A stretch of DNA of 64,000 nt from Lelliottia amnigena (GTDB lineage Bacteria; Pseudomonadota; Gammaproteobacteria; Enterobacterales; Enterobacteriaceae): assembly GCA_900635465.1 (NCBI GenBank), contig LR134135.1, forward strand, positions 124,001 to 188,000. Reading direction: 5' to 3'. The notes under the pieces were generated by a model. The model saw only the letters and a list, made by a program, of their open reading frames with translations, had not been told where the DNA came from and did no database searches. Position 1 is the first letter of the stretch, and each line of letters opens with the position of its first letter. A program made the translations under genes and the position numbers. Positions 50,823-61,146 of this stretch are shown here, in pieces.

Positions 50823-51081
50823 CACTTAATAAAACGCCGAGCGGCGTATCAGCGAGCATATTTTTATTTTTTGGGTTGGTTACGGCCTATAACAATATCA
50901 ACGGGTAGAAAAATAAATATATTGTTGGAAAAATAAAAGGGATACGCTTGTGGGAATAATCGTCATTTTTCAAAAGCATTATTTGATCGATGCAATGTAA
51001 ATAAAATCGACCATTTATTAAATTAATCATGGAGATAAGGTGTTCTAGGATTAGAATATTTTATTTTCAATATGAGACCAC
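50823..51081. other. non-coding gap between the OMP relic and avtA
   Basis: AT-rich, no gene or clear operator seen. It ends in the avtA terminator. Confidence 0.5.
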
Positions 51082-51118
51082 AAAAAATAAGGCACTCCAG
51101 TTGAAGCGCCTTATTTAT
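51082..51118 (-). terminator. intrinsic terminator of avtA
   Basis: On the minus strand AATAAGGC and GCCTTATT pair over a 14-base loop and run into TTTTTTG. Begins within ten bases of the avtA stop. Confidence 0.85.
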
Positions 51119-51124
51119 GTGCTA

Positions 51125-52377
51125 CTACTTTTCGCTCCAGGCGATTTCAATTTCTTCAGCAAGAATTTTAACACCGGCCTCGATCTTTTCTGGGTCCGGG
51201 ACGTAATTCATGCGCATGCACTGGTGAGTGTGCGGCCATGGCTTATCCAGCCCAGGGAAAAAGTAATCGCCGGGCACCATCAATACGCCGCGTTTTTTCA
51301 GGCGCTGATACAGCAGTTCGGTTGAAATCGGCAGATCTTTAAACCATAACCAAAGGAAAATGGCTCCTTCGGGTTTATGAATAAGGCAACGATCTTCGGG
51401 AAGATAGCGGCGAATTGTCGCAATCGTTTCGTGAACGCGCTGATAGTAGAACGGCTTAATCACATCATTTGACAGGCGCAGCAGATCGTTACGCTTGATC
51501 ATTTCACTCATCATTGCTGGGCCAATACCACCAGGTGCGAGGCTAATAATCCCGTTCATGTTGGTAATAGCGGAGATGATTTTTTCATTGGCAATAATAA
51601 TGCCGCAGCGGCTGCCCGGCAGGCCAAGTTTAGACAGGCTCATGCAAAGGACGATATTCGGATTCCACAGCGGGCGCGCTTCGCTAAAGATAATGCCCGG
51701 GAATGGCACGCCATAAGCATTATCGATCACCAGCGGAATGCCGTGCTGATTCGCCAACACATCCAGCTTCATCAGCTCTTCGTCTGTGATGACGTTGCCC
51801 GTTGGGTTGGTCGGTCGCGACACACAAATCATGCCGGTCTCTTCACCAATGTGCAAATGTTCAAAATCGACGTGATACTTGAACTGTCCTTCCGGCAGCA
51901 ACTCTATATTGGGGCGTGCTGAGACAAACAGGTCCTCTTCCAGCCCGGAATCGGCATAGCCAATGTATTCAGGGGTCAGTGGGAAAAGCACTTTCCGGGT
52001 CGTACCGTCTGCGCGTCGTCCTGCGAAAAGATTAAACAAGTAGAAAAATGCGCTCTGGCTGCCATTTGTCCAGTGCAATATTCTGTGGTTCGATATCCCA
52101 ACCCAGTTCATCGCGCAGCATATTTGCCAGAAGCGACAGCAGCTCGGTTTTTCCCTGCGGGCCGTCATAATTGCAAAGTGCATCAGCGGCTTTGCCGTTT
52201 TGCATCATCTCCGTCAGCAGGTCCTGAAAATATTCATTCATGGCCGGGATTTGCGCCGGGTTTCCGCCGCCGAGCATGATGGCGCCCCGGTGTGCGCAGG
52301 CCGTCGTTGAGATCCTCCATCAGGCGGGTAATGCCTGAATGGCGGGTGAATTTATCGCCGAACAGTGAAAAGGTCAT
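51125..52377 (-). pseudogene. avtA: Valine-pyruvate aminotransferase AvtA, two one-base insertions as read
   Basis: Class I PLP aminotransferase (transaminase C) linking alanine/pyruvate with valine/ketoisovalerate. From the ATG at 52377 (MTFSLFGDKFTRHSGI) the frame breaks at CCCC 52285-52288 and again at CC 52070-52071. Dropping one base at each gives a continuous 416-residue protein: MLGGGNPAQIP, CNYDGPQGK, SRPTNPTGNVI, the PLP lysine in CMSLSKLGLPGSRCG, to the end EEIEIAWSEK. Residues 120 onward are intact in one frame. Confidence 0.92.
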
Positions 52378-52517
52378 AGCAGGTGATCTATCGTACTTAT
52401 TCTAAGAGTGCGCCACCATAACGCTACAAATGCGCAGGTGCAAATCGTGAAAGGCGAAGCGGATTATTGTTTTGTGCTATGGATTTCTGGTTGGGTGGTT
52501 GATTATTCCAGGTGGGT

Positions 52518-52540
52518 CTCCGCTCTTTTGGGGAGCGGAG
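52518..52540. other. stem-loop after malS
   Basis: CTCCGCTC (52518-52525) and GAGCGGAG (52533-52540) pair over TTTTGGG, extended by GT/AC, ten bases past the malS stop. No T-run on the minus strand. Confidence 0.6.
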
Positions 52541-52550
52541 ACGGAGCGGT

Positions 52551-54585
52551 TTACTGATTTCCCGCCCACACCACCATCACTTTGTCGGTCTGGTGTTGAC
52601 GGGTAAAACCGTAGCCCTGCTTCATGGATAGCGTGGTTTGAGTGCCTGCGCCAATGGCCGGATGACGGGGCGCGGAACTGCCCCAATATTTGCCAGTGAG
52701 CGACCGTTTGCGCCTGGCTGCCCGACACCGCTTGCCAGTTCATATCGGAGCGTGTCCCCTGAAGCGGATCGGAACCGGTCGGGCCAAACGGGCGTTCAGA
52801 TTCGTCGCCATAGTAGAGTTGTACGGCACCTGGCGCGAGCAGCAGCAGTTCGGCTGCACGTTGGCCACCTTCGCGGAACAAGCGCGTGTCGTGAGAGGAG
52901 AGATAGCTCAGGACGTTGAAACCCTGCAGTTTTTCGGCCATTTGTTGCCAGGTCAGGTCCATATCAGCCAGACAATCCACCGCTTTTGCTGCCTGTTCCT
53001 GATAATCAAAATTGATCATGGCGTCGAAACCATGGCGATAATAGTCGCTTTGCATCACGCCATGACCCCAGGATTCGCCGGTCATCCAGAACGGAGCGTC
53101 ATCGAGCTTTTGCTCCGGATTGGCTGTTTTCCAGTCTTTCAGCGCCGCAGTAGCCTGTTCTTTCAGCTGTTGCCAGCCCGCCATTTCAACATGTTTAGCG
53201 GTATCCACGCGAAAACCATCGATGCCGTAATCGCGAACCCATTGACTCAGCCAATGAGTTAAATAATCGCGTGGGGTATAACCAGCGATGGCTTTGGCGT
53301 GCGTGTCCGGCTTATGCCGATAGAAATTAGGCAGACCGGAAGGCGCAGCGGATTCCGTTTTGAGATCGGGTAAGAAGGCCAGCGACATGGTCAGATCATC
53401 GAAACCGGGGTTGTCGTAATCGCCAATGTCGGTGCGGATCCATTTTTTACCCCACCAGTTTTCCCATCCCGCTTTGTCGCTAAAATTAATGTAATCATTA
53501 AAGCTGTGCCAGCTTTGCCCCGCGCCTGGCTTCCAGTCGGTCCAGCGCTCGCCCAGCGTTTTTTTCAATTCATCACCCTGGACATACAACGCGCCGAACT
53601 GATATTCCTGCATATCCGCAAGGGTGGCGTAGCCGGTGTGATTCATGACCACATCAAAAAGAATGCGTATCCCGCGCTTGTGTGCCTCGTCGACCAGATG
53701 GCGTAAATCGTCCTCCTGGCCCATGTTCGCGTCGAGTCGTGTCCAGTCCTGCGTGTAGTAGCCGTGATAGGCGTAATGTGGGAAATCGCCCTTGGTTCCG
53801 CCGCCGACCCAGCCATGAATTTGCTCTAACGGCGAGCTTATCCAGAGCGCGTTGACGCCCAGATTTTGCAAATAATCCAGTTTAGTGGTGAGCCCTTTGA
53901 GATCGCCGCCGTGGAAAGTCCCAATCTCCTGCATGCCGTCTTTGTGTCGGCCATAGCTGTTGTCGTTTGACGGATCCCCGTTTACAAAACGATCCGTCAG
54001 GACGAAATAAACGGTGGCGTTTTGCCAGCTAAAGGGCGCTGTTTTTTCAGTTTCGGCGCGCTCAAGCAGCAGTAGGCCATTGCTGTTGGCTGCAGGCTGA
54101 AGTGTGATTTTACCTTGCTGCACCATAGCGGTTTGCTTGCTGTAGAAGTCTCGTACGACGGAGCCTTCCGGGAACGTATTCGTTACGTCAAGGGTGAGGG
54201 GCTTGCCGTCCCCATTTAGGACATTGTCGAGTGACGTCCGTGACAGGTTTGTCGGTTACACTTTGCACGGTAAGCATCAGCGTAGGTGTGCCAGAGCGCG
54301 TATCAATGCGCATTTGGTAATCCCCTTCGCGGAATAAGCGCCATTGCGGTGGGGTTCCTTCGCACGGTTTAAGCGAGAGCATTTCGTTGAGTTTTACGGC
54401 TTCGGTTGGCTGCCAGCACGCATTGTCAAAACTGAGCGTAAGAGGACGCGTACCCTTCGCGAGCGTTGCATGGCCTGTGAAAAGTCCGGTTCCTTCTGCT
54501 TTAAACGTAGAGAAATCCGGGGGATGACCAGCCAGCGTTTGCCATCGCGGGTAAGAGCAAGAGGGGCTAAAGCGGAGCGTTTCAT
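52551..54585 (-). pseudogene. malS: Periplasmic alpha-amylase MalS, four one-base insertions as read
   Basis: GH13 enzyme that trims maltodextrins from the reducing end in the periplasm. Removing one base from each of the runs GGGG 54563-54566, GGGGG 54520-54524, CCCC 54210-54213 and GGGG 52667-52670 yields 676 residues, exactly the E. coli length. The corrected start MKRSALA-LLLLPAMANAGW is a signal peptide with cleavage at ANA. The central block, intact in one frame, has the amylase motifs DVVMNH, GFRVDTAKH, the Glu in WMTGESWGHG and SSHDT. The end becomes KVMVVWAGNQ. MalT boxes lie upstream. Confidence 0.93.
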
Positions 54586-54640
54586 TCCTTTTTCCTGTTG
54601 TGGCAATTTTAACCAGTGTGCCACCAGGCGTATGTGCAGG

Positions 54641-54650
54641 ACTCATCCCC
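54641..54650 (-). promoter_or_regulatory. MalT box upstream of malS
   Basis: Minus strand GGGGATGAGT, nine of ten bases of the MalT consensus (GGGGA-K-GAGG), oriented toward malS and 56 bases upstream of its ATG. Confidence 0.65.
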
Positions 54651-54676
54651 AGACGCGATCTTTCAGGTGGAGGGGC

Positions 54677-54686
54677 AAGGATGAGT
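54677..54686 (+). promoter_or_regulatory. second, inverted MalT-like box
   Basis: Plus strand AAGGATGAGT, seven of ten bases, facing the first box. An inverted pair fits MalT control of malS by maltotriose. The rest of the malS-bax gap (to 54900) shows no further gene. Confidence 0.45.
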
Positions 54687-54900
54687 GATCTCGCGCAAAA
54701 TTAGGCTGTTATCTGCGATATCGCACACAAATTTGCAGGAATGATGCTTATATGAGCAAGTTTCAGGTGACATAGTTTCGGAATTAGACTATTTCTTTGG
54801 ATGCTCTTAAAGGTTATTTTTGCTATGATTTGAGATTCCGCTCTCAATTTTGTGAAAAAAATAAAGGGTTGGAACATAAATATCCGACCAGGGAGACCTA

Positions 54901-55739
54901 ATGATATCGACTCCCATACGACGATTTGGGGCTACGATACTCATGTTGCTCACCGTGACTTTTTCAGGTGAGGTGCTTGCTAAAACGCACACGGATACAA
55001 CGAGTAAGAAAGCCCACGTCATAAAGACGACGACAACAAGCAGTAAGAGTAAGGTTAGCAGTAAGAAAGAGTATTCTCGCAATAGTGTTAAGAGTAGTTC
55101 ACTGCCTGATTTGCGAAAATACCCTTCCGGGACACCAAGAAAAAAAAGCGTTTCTCCGGACGGTAATGCCTTATATTACAAGCCAAAATTCTGCGATTAC
55201 CGCAGATCGTAACTGGTTGATCTCAAAACAGTACGCTAGCCGCTGGTCGCCGACCGAGCGTACGCGGTCTGAAAGAGATCGCTAAACGCTACAATGTGAG
55301 CTGGAACGGTAATACACGTCGTGTTCCGTGGAACTCACTGCTTGAACGCGTAGACATTATTCCAGGCAGCATGGTGGCGACAATGGCTGCTGCGGAGAGT
55401 GGTTGGGGGACATCAAAACTGGCCCGCACCAACAATAATCTCTTCGGCATGAAGTGCACCAAAGGCCGCTGTACCAACGCGCCTGGCAAGGTGAAAGGGT
55501 ATTCGCAGTTCGAATCGGTGAAAGATTCAGTGAATGCCTACGTGGTGAATCTGAACACGCATCCGGCGTACGCTTCATTCCGTAAATCACGCGCTCAGCT
55601 GCGTAAAGCCGATCAGGAAGTGACGGCGAGCACGATGATTCACAAGCTGAAAGGTTATTCCACTCAAGGACAGAGCTACAACAATTACTTGTTTGCGATG
55701 TACCAGGATAATCAGCGTTTGATCGCCGCCCATATGTAA
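54901..55739 (+). pseudogene. bax: Bax, glucosaminidase-family protein, two one-base insertions as read
   Basis: Frames join after removing one A from the run at 55140-55147 and one G from 55266-55267, giving 278 residues. Signal peptide MISTPIRRFGATILMLLTV with cleavage near VLA-K, a Ser/Lys/Thr-rich linker (about 28-70), then a GH73-type lysozyme-like domain: SMVATMAAAESGWGTSKLA carries the catalytic Glu, LFGMKCTKGRC and QSYNNYLFAMYQDN complete it. Predicted peptidoglycan-binding or -cleaving envelope protein. Shares the terminator at 55753-55783 with convergent xylR. Confidence 0.92.
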
Positions 55740-55752
55740 TCCCGTAATCCAT

Positions 55753-55783
55753 AAAAAAGGCCTTCCATCGGAAGGCCTTTTTC
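55753..55783. terminator. bidirectional terminator between bax and xylR
   Basis: GGCCTTCC (55759-55766) and GGAAGGCC (55770-55777) pair over ATC, flanked by six A on the left and five T on the right, so it works on both strands for the convergent genes. Confidence 0.93.
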
Positions 55784-55798
55784 TTTACTCAGCCAGCG

Positions 55799-56977
55799 CT
55801 AAATCAGCACCTCGCTGTACCGCTCCCGATACTCTTTCGGCGTGGTGTCATAATCTTTTTTAAACACCGAATAGAAATACTGTAACGATGGATAGCCGCA
55901 CATCTGCGAAATCTCGTTGATCGACAGCGACGTCGACACTAACAGGCTGCGGGCTTTTTCCAGTTTCTCGGCGTGAATGACCGCATGAATCGTTTCCCCG
56001 ACCTCTTCTTTAAAACGCTTCTCCAGATTTGAGCGAGAAATGCCCACGGCATCCAGCACCTGATCCACTTTGATTCCCTTGCAGGCATGGTTACGGATGT
56101 AGTGCATCGCCTGAATCACCGCAGGATCGTTTAAAGAGCGGTAATCGGTAGAGCGTCGTTCCACCACGCGGACAGGTGGCACCAGCAGACGCTGCAGCGG
56201 CAGGGTTTCGTTATCCAGCAATCGGTGAAGTAATTTCGCGGCCTGATAGCCCATCTGACGCGTTCCCTGCGCAACCGATGACAGAGCGACGCGTGACAAA
56301 TAACGAGTAAGCTCTTCGTTATCGATGCCAATGACGCACAGTTTTTCAGGAACCGGAATGTGCAAATGGTCGCATACCTGGAGGACATGACGCGCACGCG
56401 CGTCTGTGACCGCAATAATACCCGTTTGCGGTGGCAACGTTTGCAGCCAGTCGGCCAGACGGTTTTGCGCGTGTTGCCAGTTTTCAGGTGCGGTCTCCAG
56501 CCCTTGATAAACGACGCCACGATACTTTTCCTGGGCCACAATCTGACAAAAAGCGTGTTCGCGCTCCATCGCCCATCGCTTACCGCTGGACGCTGGCAAA
56601 CCATAAAAGGCAAAGCGGTGAACGCCTTTTTCTTTTAAATGCAAAAACGCGCTTTCGACCAGCGCGTAGTTATCGGTCGCGATGTAATGTACCGGCGGAT
56701 ATTTTTCGGGCAAGTGGTAAGAACCGCCGACGCCCACAATGGGGACGTCGACATCGACAAGCATTTTTTGGATATCGGGGTCATCAAAATCTGCGATAAC
56801 CCCGTCACCTAACCAGTCTTTAATTGTCTCGATGCTGGCACGAAAATCTTCTTCTATGAAGATGTCCCATTCGGATTGCGACGCCTGCAAATATTCACCC
56901 ACGCCCTCCACGACCTGGCGGTCATAGGCTTTGTTGGCATTGAATAACAACGTAATGCGGTGACGCTTCTCAAACAT
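55799..56977 (-). CDS. xylR: Xylose operon activator XylR
   Basis: 392 residues. N-terminal periplasmic-binding-protein-like domain that binds xylose (about 1-275) and a C-terminal AraC-type pair of helix-turn-helices (about 285-392; CKGIKVDQVLDAVGISRSNL and SINEISQMCGYPSLQYFYSV). Activates xylAB and xylFGH with xylose. 27 bases after xylH, transcribed in the same direction. Confidence 0.98.
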   Translation of the reverse strand: MFEKRHRITLLFNANKAYDRQVVEGVGEYLQASQSEWDIFIEEDFRASIETIKDWLGDGVIADFDDPDIQKMLVDVDVPIVGVGGSYHLPEKYPPVHYIATDNYALVESAFLHLKEKGVHRFAFYGLPASSGKRWAMEREHAFCQIVAQEKYRGVVYQGLETAPENWQHAQNRLADWLQTLPPQTGIIAVTDARARHVLQVCDHLHIPVPEKLCVIGIDNEELTRYLSRVALSSVAQGTRQMGYQAAKLLHRLLDNETLPLQRLLVPPVRVVERRSTDYRSLNDPAVIQAMHYIRNHACKGIKVDQVLDAVGISRSNLEKRFKEEVGETIHAVIHAEKLEKARSLLVSTSLSINEISQMCGYPSLQYFYSVFKKDYDTTPKEYRERYSEVLI

Positions 56978-57004
56978 GGCTTATCTTTCCCAAATTTGTG
57001 ATTC

Positions 57005-58186
57005 TCAGGCCCGTCGCTTGGTTGCGGAGTCCATCCAGACCGCCAACAACAGGATGGCGCCCTTAACGATATACTGCCAGAAGGTCGGCACGTCCATCAT
57101 ACTCATTCCGTTATCCAGCGACGCCATAATAAATGCGCCCATCACGGCGCCGGCAACGCTACCGATCCCGCCTGCGAGGCTGGTTCCACCAATGACACAG
57201 GCTGCGATGGCATCCAGTTCGGCGATATTCCCGGCTGACGGCGAACCGGCACCCAAACGTGAACTCAGAATGAGCCCAGCAATCGCTACCATCAGGCCAT
57301 TGATCGCAAACACCGCCAGTTTAGTCCGTTCGACGTTAATACCTGACAGACGTGCCGCTTCGATGTTGCCGCCGATGGCGTAGATACGGCGACCAAAAGC
57401 AGTGCGAGTGGCCATAAACATACCTGCCAGTAACAGCAGCGTCAGTATCAACACGGGCGTTGGCACCCCACGATAATCATTCAGCAACCAGATCGCGCCC
57501 AGCACAATGACCGCCGTTAATGCCTGGCGTCCGACGACAGAAGTTGATGCGGGTGCGGCCAGTCCCAGCGCTTCACGGCGCATCCGCGCACGCCATTGCC
57601 AGGCGATAAACGCCATGAGACCGATGGCACCGAACGTAAAGCCAAGACCGTCAGAGAGGTAGCTTTGCCCAATTTGCGACATGGACGCGCTGGTGGGGGA
57701 TACGGTTGTGCCATTGGTAATCCCAATCAGAATCCCGCGAAATGCCAGCATCCCCGCGAGGGTGACGATAAAGGACGGTACTTTGCGGTACGCGACCCAC
57801 CAGCCGTTCCAGGTGCCGAGCAGCAGACCCAGCACAAGCGTTACGACGATGGTGAGCGGTAACGGCCAGCCTAACCAGACGTCAAAGATGGCGGCAACGC
57901 CACCCAGCAGTCCCATCATCGAGCCCACTGAGAGGTCAATCTCCGCAGAGATAATGACGAAGACCATGCCGACGGCCAGAATGCCAGTGATAGCGGTCTG
58001 GCGCAGCAGGTTAGAGATGTTACGCGCGCTCAAATATGAGCCGTCGGTCATCCAGGTGAAGAACAGCATGATGGCGATAATGGCCGCGATCATGACGAAA
58101 ACCTGTAAATTGAGCGCCTTGAGCCCCGAAAACACACCGGGTGTGTGAACAGGGACTTTAAGATCAGACGGGTTGCTTTTCGACAT
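57005..58186 (-). CDS. xylH: Xylose ABC transporter permease XylH
   Basis: 393 residues with about ten transmembrane segments, ribose/xylose permease family ([20 protein letters not shown] and [20 protein letters not shown]). Forms the inner-membrane channel of XylFGH. Overlaps the 3' end of xylG by 23 bases. Confidence 0.98.
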   Translation of the reverse strand: MSKSNPSDLKVPVHTPGVFSGLKALNLQVFVMIAAIIAIMLFFTWMTDGSYLSARNISNLLRQTAITGILAVGMVFVIISAEIDLSVGSMMGLLGGVAAIFDVWLGWPLPLTIVVTLVLGLLLGTWNGWWVAYRKVPSFIVTLAGMLAFRGILIGITNGTTVSPTSASMSQIGQSYLSDGLGFTFGAIGLMAFIAWQWRARMRREALGLAAPASTSVVGRQALTAVIVLGAIWLLNDYRGVPTPVLILTLLLLAGMFMATRTAFGRRIYAIGGNIEAARLSGINVERTKLAVFAINGLMVAIAGLILSSRLGAGSPSAGNIAELDAIAACVIGGTSLAGGIGSVAGAVMGAFIMASLDNGMSMMDVPTFWQYIVKGAILLLAVWMDSATKRRA

Positions 58187-59704
58187 GGCGTTCGCTCCTC
58201 AGGGCGGCTTCCATCACCTGTTCTTGCGTCAGGTTTTGGTTGTTCAAATTGGCTTTCAGTTTGCCTTCGTGCATCACAAGAACGCGATCGCTCAGGCCGA
58301 GAACTTCAGGTAGCTCAGACGAAATCACAATGACGGCAATGCCCTGCTGTACAAGCTGGTTAATCAGTTTGTAGATTTCGTATTTCGCACCGATATCGAT
58401 CCCGCGAGTGGGTTCGTCAAGAATCAGGATGCGAGGATTGAGCAGCAGACAGCGGGCCAGAATGGCTTTTTGCTGATTGCCGCCGCTCAGTCGGCCAATC
58501 GCCAGCTCGGGCGAAGAGGTTTTGACCTTGAGGCGGGCGAGGGACTGGAGAATACATTGCTGTTCGGCAGCATCGTCCAGGCTGCTCAGCGGACCGGAAA
58601 ACTGATCAAGCGCGGCCAGCGTGATATTTTTGCCGACAGCCATTACCGGCACGATGCCGTCTTTTTTACGGTCTTCCGGCACCATCGCAATACCGAGCGC
58701 AATCGCCTGCTGACAGTTAGCGATCTGCACCGGTTGGCCGTCGATAAAAATTTTGCCCTCCCAGCGTCCGGGCCATACGCCGAATAGACACTGCACGGCT
58801 TCGGTACGCCCGGCGCCGACCAGCCCCGCAATCCCGAGGATTTCCCCACGTCGCAGTGAGAAAGAGACATCGTTAACGCGTTTAATATGGCGATTGACCG
58901 GATGCCAGGCGGTGAGATTTTCAACGCGTAATATTTCATCACCCGTGGCGTGGGGTTCGTTCGGATAAAGGGCGGTGAGTTCGCGGCCCACCATCATTGT
59001 GATAATGTCATCTTCGCTCATACCTGCTGCGTCGCGGGTGCCAATGTGCTGTCCGTCGCGGATAACACAGATGGTGTCCGATATCGCTTTAACCTCGTTC
59101 AGCTTGTGCGAAATATAAACGCAGGCGATGCCGTGGTTTTGCAGGTCGCGGATGATGTTTAACAGCACCGCGGTTTCCTGTTCAGTAAGGGATGCGGTCG
59201 GCTCATCAAGAATCAACAGGCGCACCTGCTTATTGAGAGCTTTGGCGATTTCAACGAGCTGTTGCTGGCCTAACCCCAAATCGCCAACACGCGTGTCGGG
59301 TGAGATAGCAAGGCTGACCTGCGCCAGCAGTTTTTCACAACGCAGCGTCATGGTGTCGTAATCCAGCACCCCGTGACGCGAAAGCTCAGCGCCGAGAAAA
59401 ATATTCTCCAGCACGGTTAAATTCTTCACCAGCGCGAGTTCCTGGTGAATGATGGCAATACCTTTCCGCTCGGTATCGCGAATATGAGTCGCCTGTAGCG
59501 TCTCTCCGGCAAAGACGATTTCGCCCTCGTAACTTCCGTGCGGATAGATACCGCACAGCACTTTCATCAGCGTGGATTTTCCAGAGCCATTTTCACCACA
59601 CAGCGAGACGATTTCGCCGGGATTCAAGCGCAGGCTTACATTGTCGACGGCTTCACCGCGCCAAAAGCTTTGGTGATGCTTTTCATTTCCAGTAGATAAG
59701 ACAT
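58164..59704 (-). pseudogene. xylG: Xylose ABC transporter ATPase XylG, one-base deletion near the start as read
   Basis: Tandem ABC ATPase of about 513 residues. From the ATG at 59704 ([18 protein letters not shown]) the frame breaks after about 18 codons at 59650/59651, where GGC should read GGCC; the remaining 495 residues follow in one frame. First cassette: Walker [11 protein letters not shown]-loop HQELALV, signature [12 protein letters not shown], Walker [11 protein letters not shown]. Second cassette: GLVGAGRTE (degenerate Walker A), LSGGNQQKA and [11 protein letters not shown]. Powers XylFGH uptake. Confidence 0.93.
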
Positions 59705-59776
59705 AACTGCTCCACAAGACCCGAAGGAATACCCGTACAAGTCGGCATGCCCCTGCAGAACAGGGGCATAGCTGGA

Positions 59777-60769
59777 TTACAATTGGCTCTTACTGTGGAA
59801 ACCGTCTTTCACAACGGTGGCATCAATGTTGTCTTTGGTGACTTCAATCGGCGTCAACAGACGGGCGGGGACGTCTTTCAGACCGTTATTTAATGAGGAA
59901 TCTGCCTTTGGCTGTTGACCATTACCCAACTCAACGGCAATTTCAGCTGCCGTATTGGCGAGTTCAGTGATCGGCTTATATACCGTCATGGTTTGGGTGC
60001 CATTAAGAATACGTTTTACGCCAGCCAAGTCGGCATCTTGTCCTGAGATAGCGACTTTACCTGCCAGGCCTTGTGCGCTAAGGGCCTGAATTGCCCCACC
60101 GGCTGTTGCATCGTTTGACGCGACGACTGCATCAATTTTGTTGTTGTTAGCGGTTAAAGCGTTTTCCATAATTTTGAGGGCGTTTTCTGGCAGCCAGCCG
60201 TCAGCCCATTGGTCGCCTACGATTTTAATTTTGCCGTCATCAATATACGGCTTGAGCACTTTCATTTGCCCTTCGCGGAACAATTTGGCGTTGTTATCAA
60301 CAGGTGAGCCACCCATTAGGAAGTAATTCCCTTCAGGCACTTTTTTGATCAGACTTTGCGCCTGAATTTCACCGACTTTTTCGTTATCAAAGGAAATATA
60401 AAAATCGATATCGGCATTATTAATCATACGGTCATACGCCAAAACTTTAATGCCTTCTTGTTTGGCTTCTTTCACAACATTACTTAACACTTGACCGTTG
60501 TAAGGAATAATAACCAGCACATCAACGCCGCGGTTAATCATATTTTCGATTTGCGACATTTGTGTTTCTTCATTGCCGTTAGCCGACTGAACAAAAACAG
60601 TTGCGCCAAGAGATTCTGCTTTTTTAACAAAAATATCGCGATCTTTTTGCCAGCGCTCAAGACGCAGATCGTCGATAGCCATTCCGATTTTGACTTCTTT
60701 TGCATGGCTCGCAACGCTTGTCAGCAGCAGCGAAGCGCAGATTGTAAGGCACAGGTTTCTTATCTTCAT
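59777..60769 (-). CDS. xylF: D-xylose-binding periplasmic protein XylF
   Basis: 330 residues, signal peptide [19 protein letters not shown] with cleavage after SHA-23, then a two-lobed sugar-binding protein of the ribose/xylose family ([47 protein letters not shown]). First gene of xylFGH-xylR, divergent from xylA. Confidence 0.98.
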   Translation of the reverse strand: MKIRNLCLTICASLLLTSVASHAKEVKIGMAIDDLRLERWQKDRDIFVKKAESLGATVFVQSANGNEETQMSQIENMINRGVDVLVIIPYNGQVLSNVVKEAKQEGIKVLAYDRMINNADIDFYISFDNEKVGEIQAQSLIKKVPEGNYFLMGGSPVDNNAKLFREGQMKVLKPYIDDGKIKIVGDQWADGWLPENALKIMENALTANNNKIDAVVASNDATAGGAIQALSAQGLAGKVAISGQDADLAGVKRILNGTQTMTVYKPITELANTAAEIAVELGNGQQPKADSSLNNGLKDVPARLLTPIEVTKDNIDATVVKDGFHSKSQL

Positions 60770-61146
60770 AATTATTATTACCTTTTTCTGTAGGGTAGAG
60801 ATTCAGAGAGAAAAGGATGATTCTTGTCAGATACGCAGCAAATTCTTAACGGGGAGCGACAAACTAGCAATTACAGATTTTTATCTTCCCATTACGATAT
60901 TTGGTTTATTTGCGAATTTATGACCGTGATCTGATTTTAAAATGCATAACTTATTCATTACACAACATTCTGGAATAATCGCTGAGGAATCGTTTGCTTG
61001 CGTATTATTTTTTTTGGGAGCCAGCGCACGTTTGAGCATTCTCTCAATACCAGTGTGAAATAACGTAATTGAGCAAATCACAATGAATATTCACTATTAG
61101 TTTCAGTATCGGTTATTCGCCGCACCTCTTGATTATGGAGTTAAAT
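60770..61146. promoter_or_regulatory. xylF-xylA divergent control region
   Basis: Contains a candidate XylR operator proximal to xylA: GTGTGAAATAACGTAATTGA followed by GCAAATC (61054-61078), nearly identical to the region I recall upstream of E. coli xylA. A GTGATCTGAT half site (about 60930-60939) may belong to CRP. The xylF-side operator I could not place. The ATG of xylA follows TTATGGAGTTAAAT. Confidence 0.6.

Noticed and set aside
55138..55150. The A-run in bax as a programmed frameshift site
   Set aside because: A second shift in the same gene occurs at a plain GG pair, and many C/G runs in the area show the same +1 pattern, so an artefact explains both.
40000..55300. Real genome decay in the selA-bax interval
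   Set aside because: Only single-base run shifts are present; neighbouring selB, yiaY, aldB, yiaU, yiaT, ysaA are intact and the broken genes keep all family motifs.
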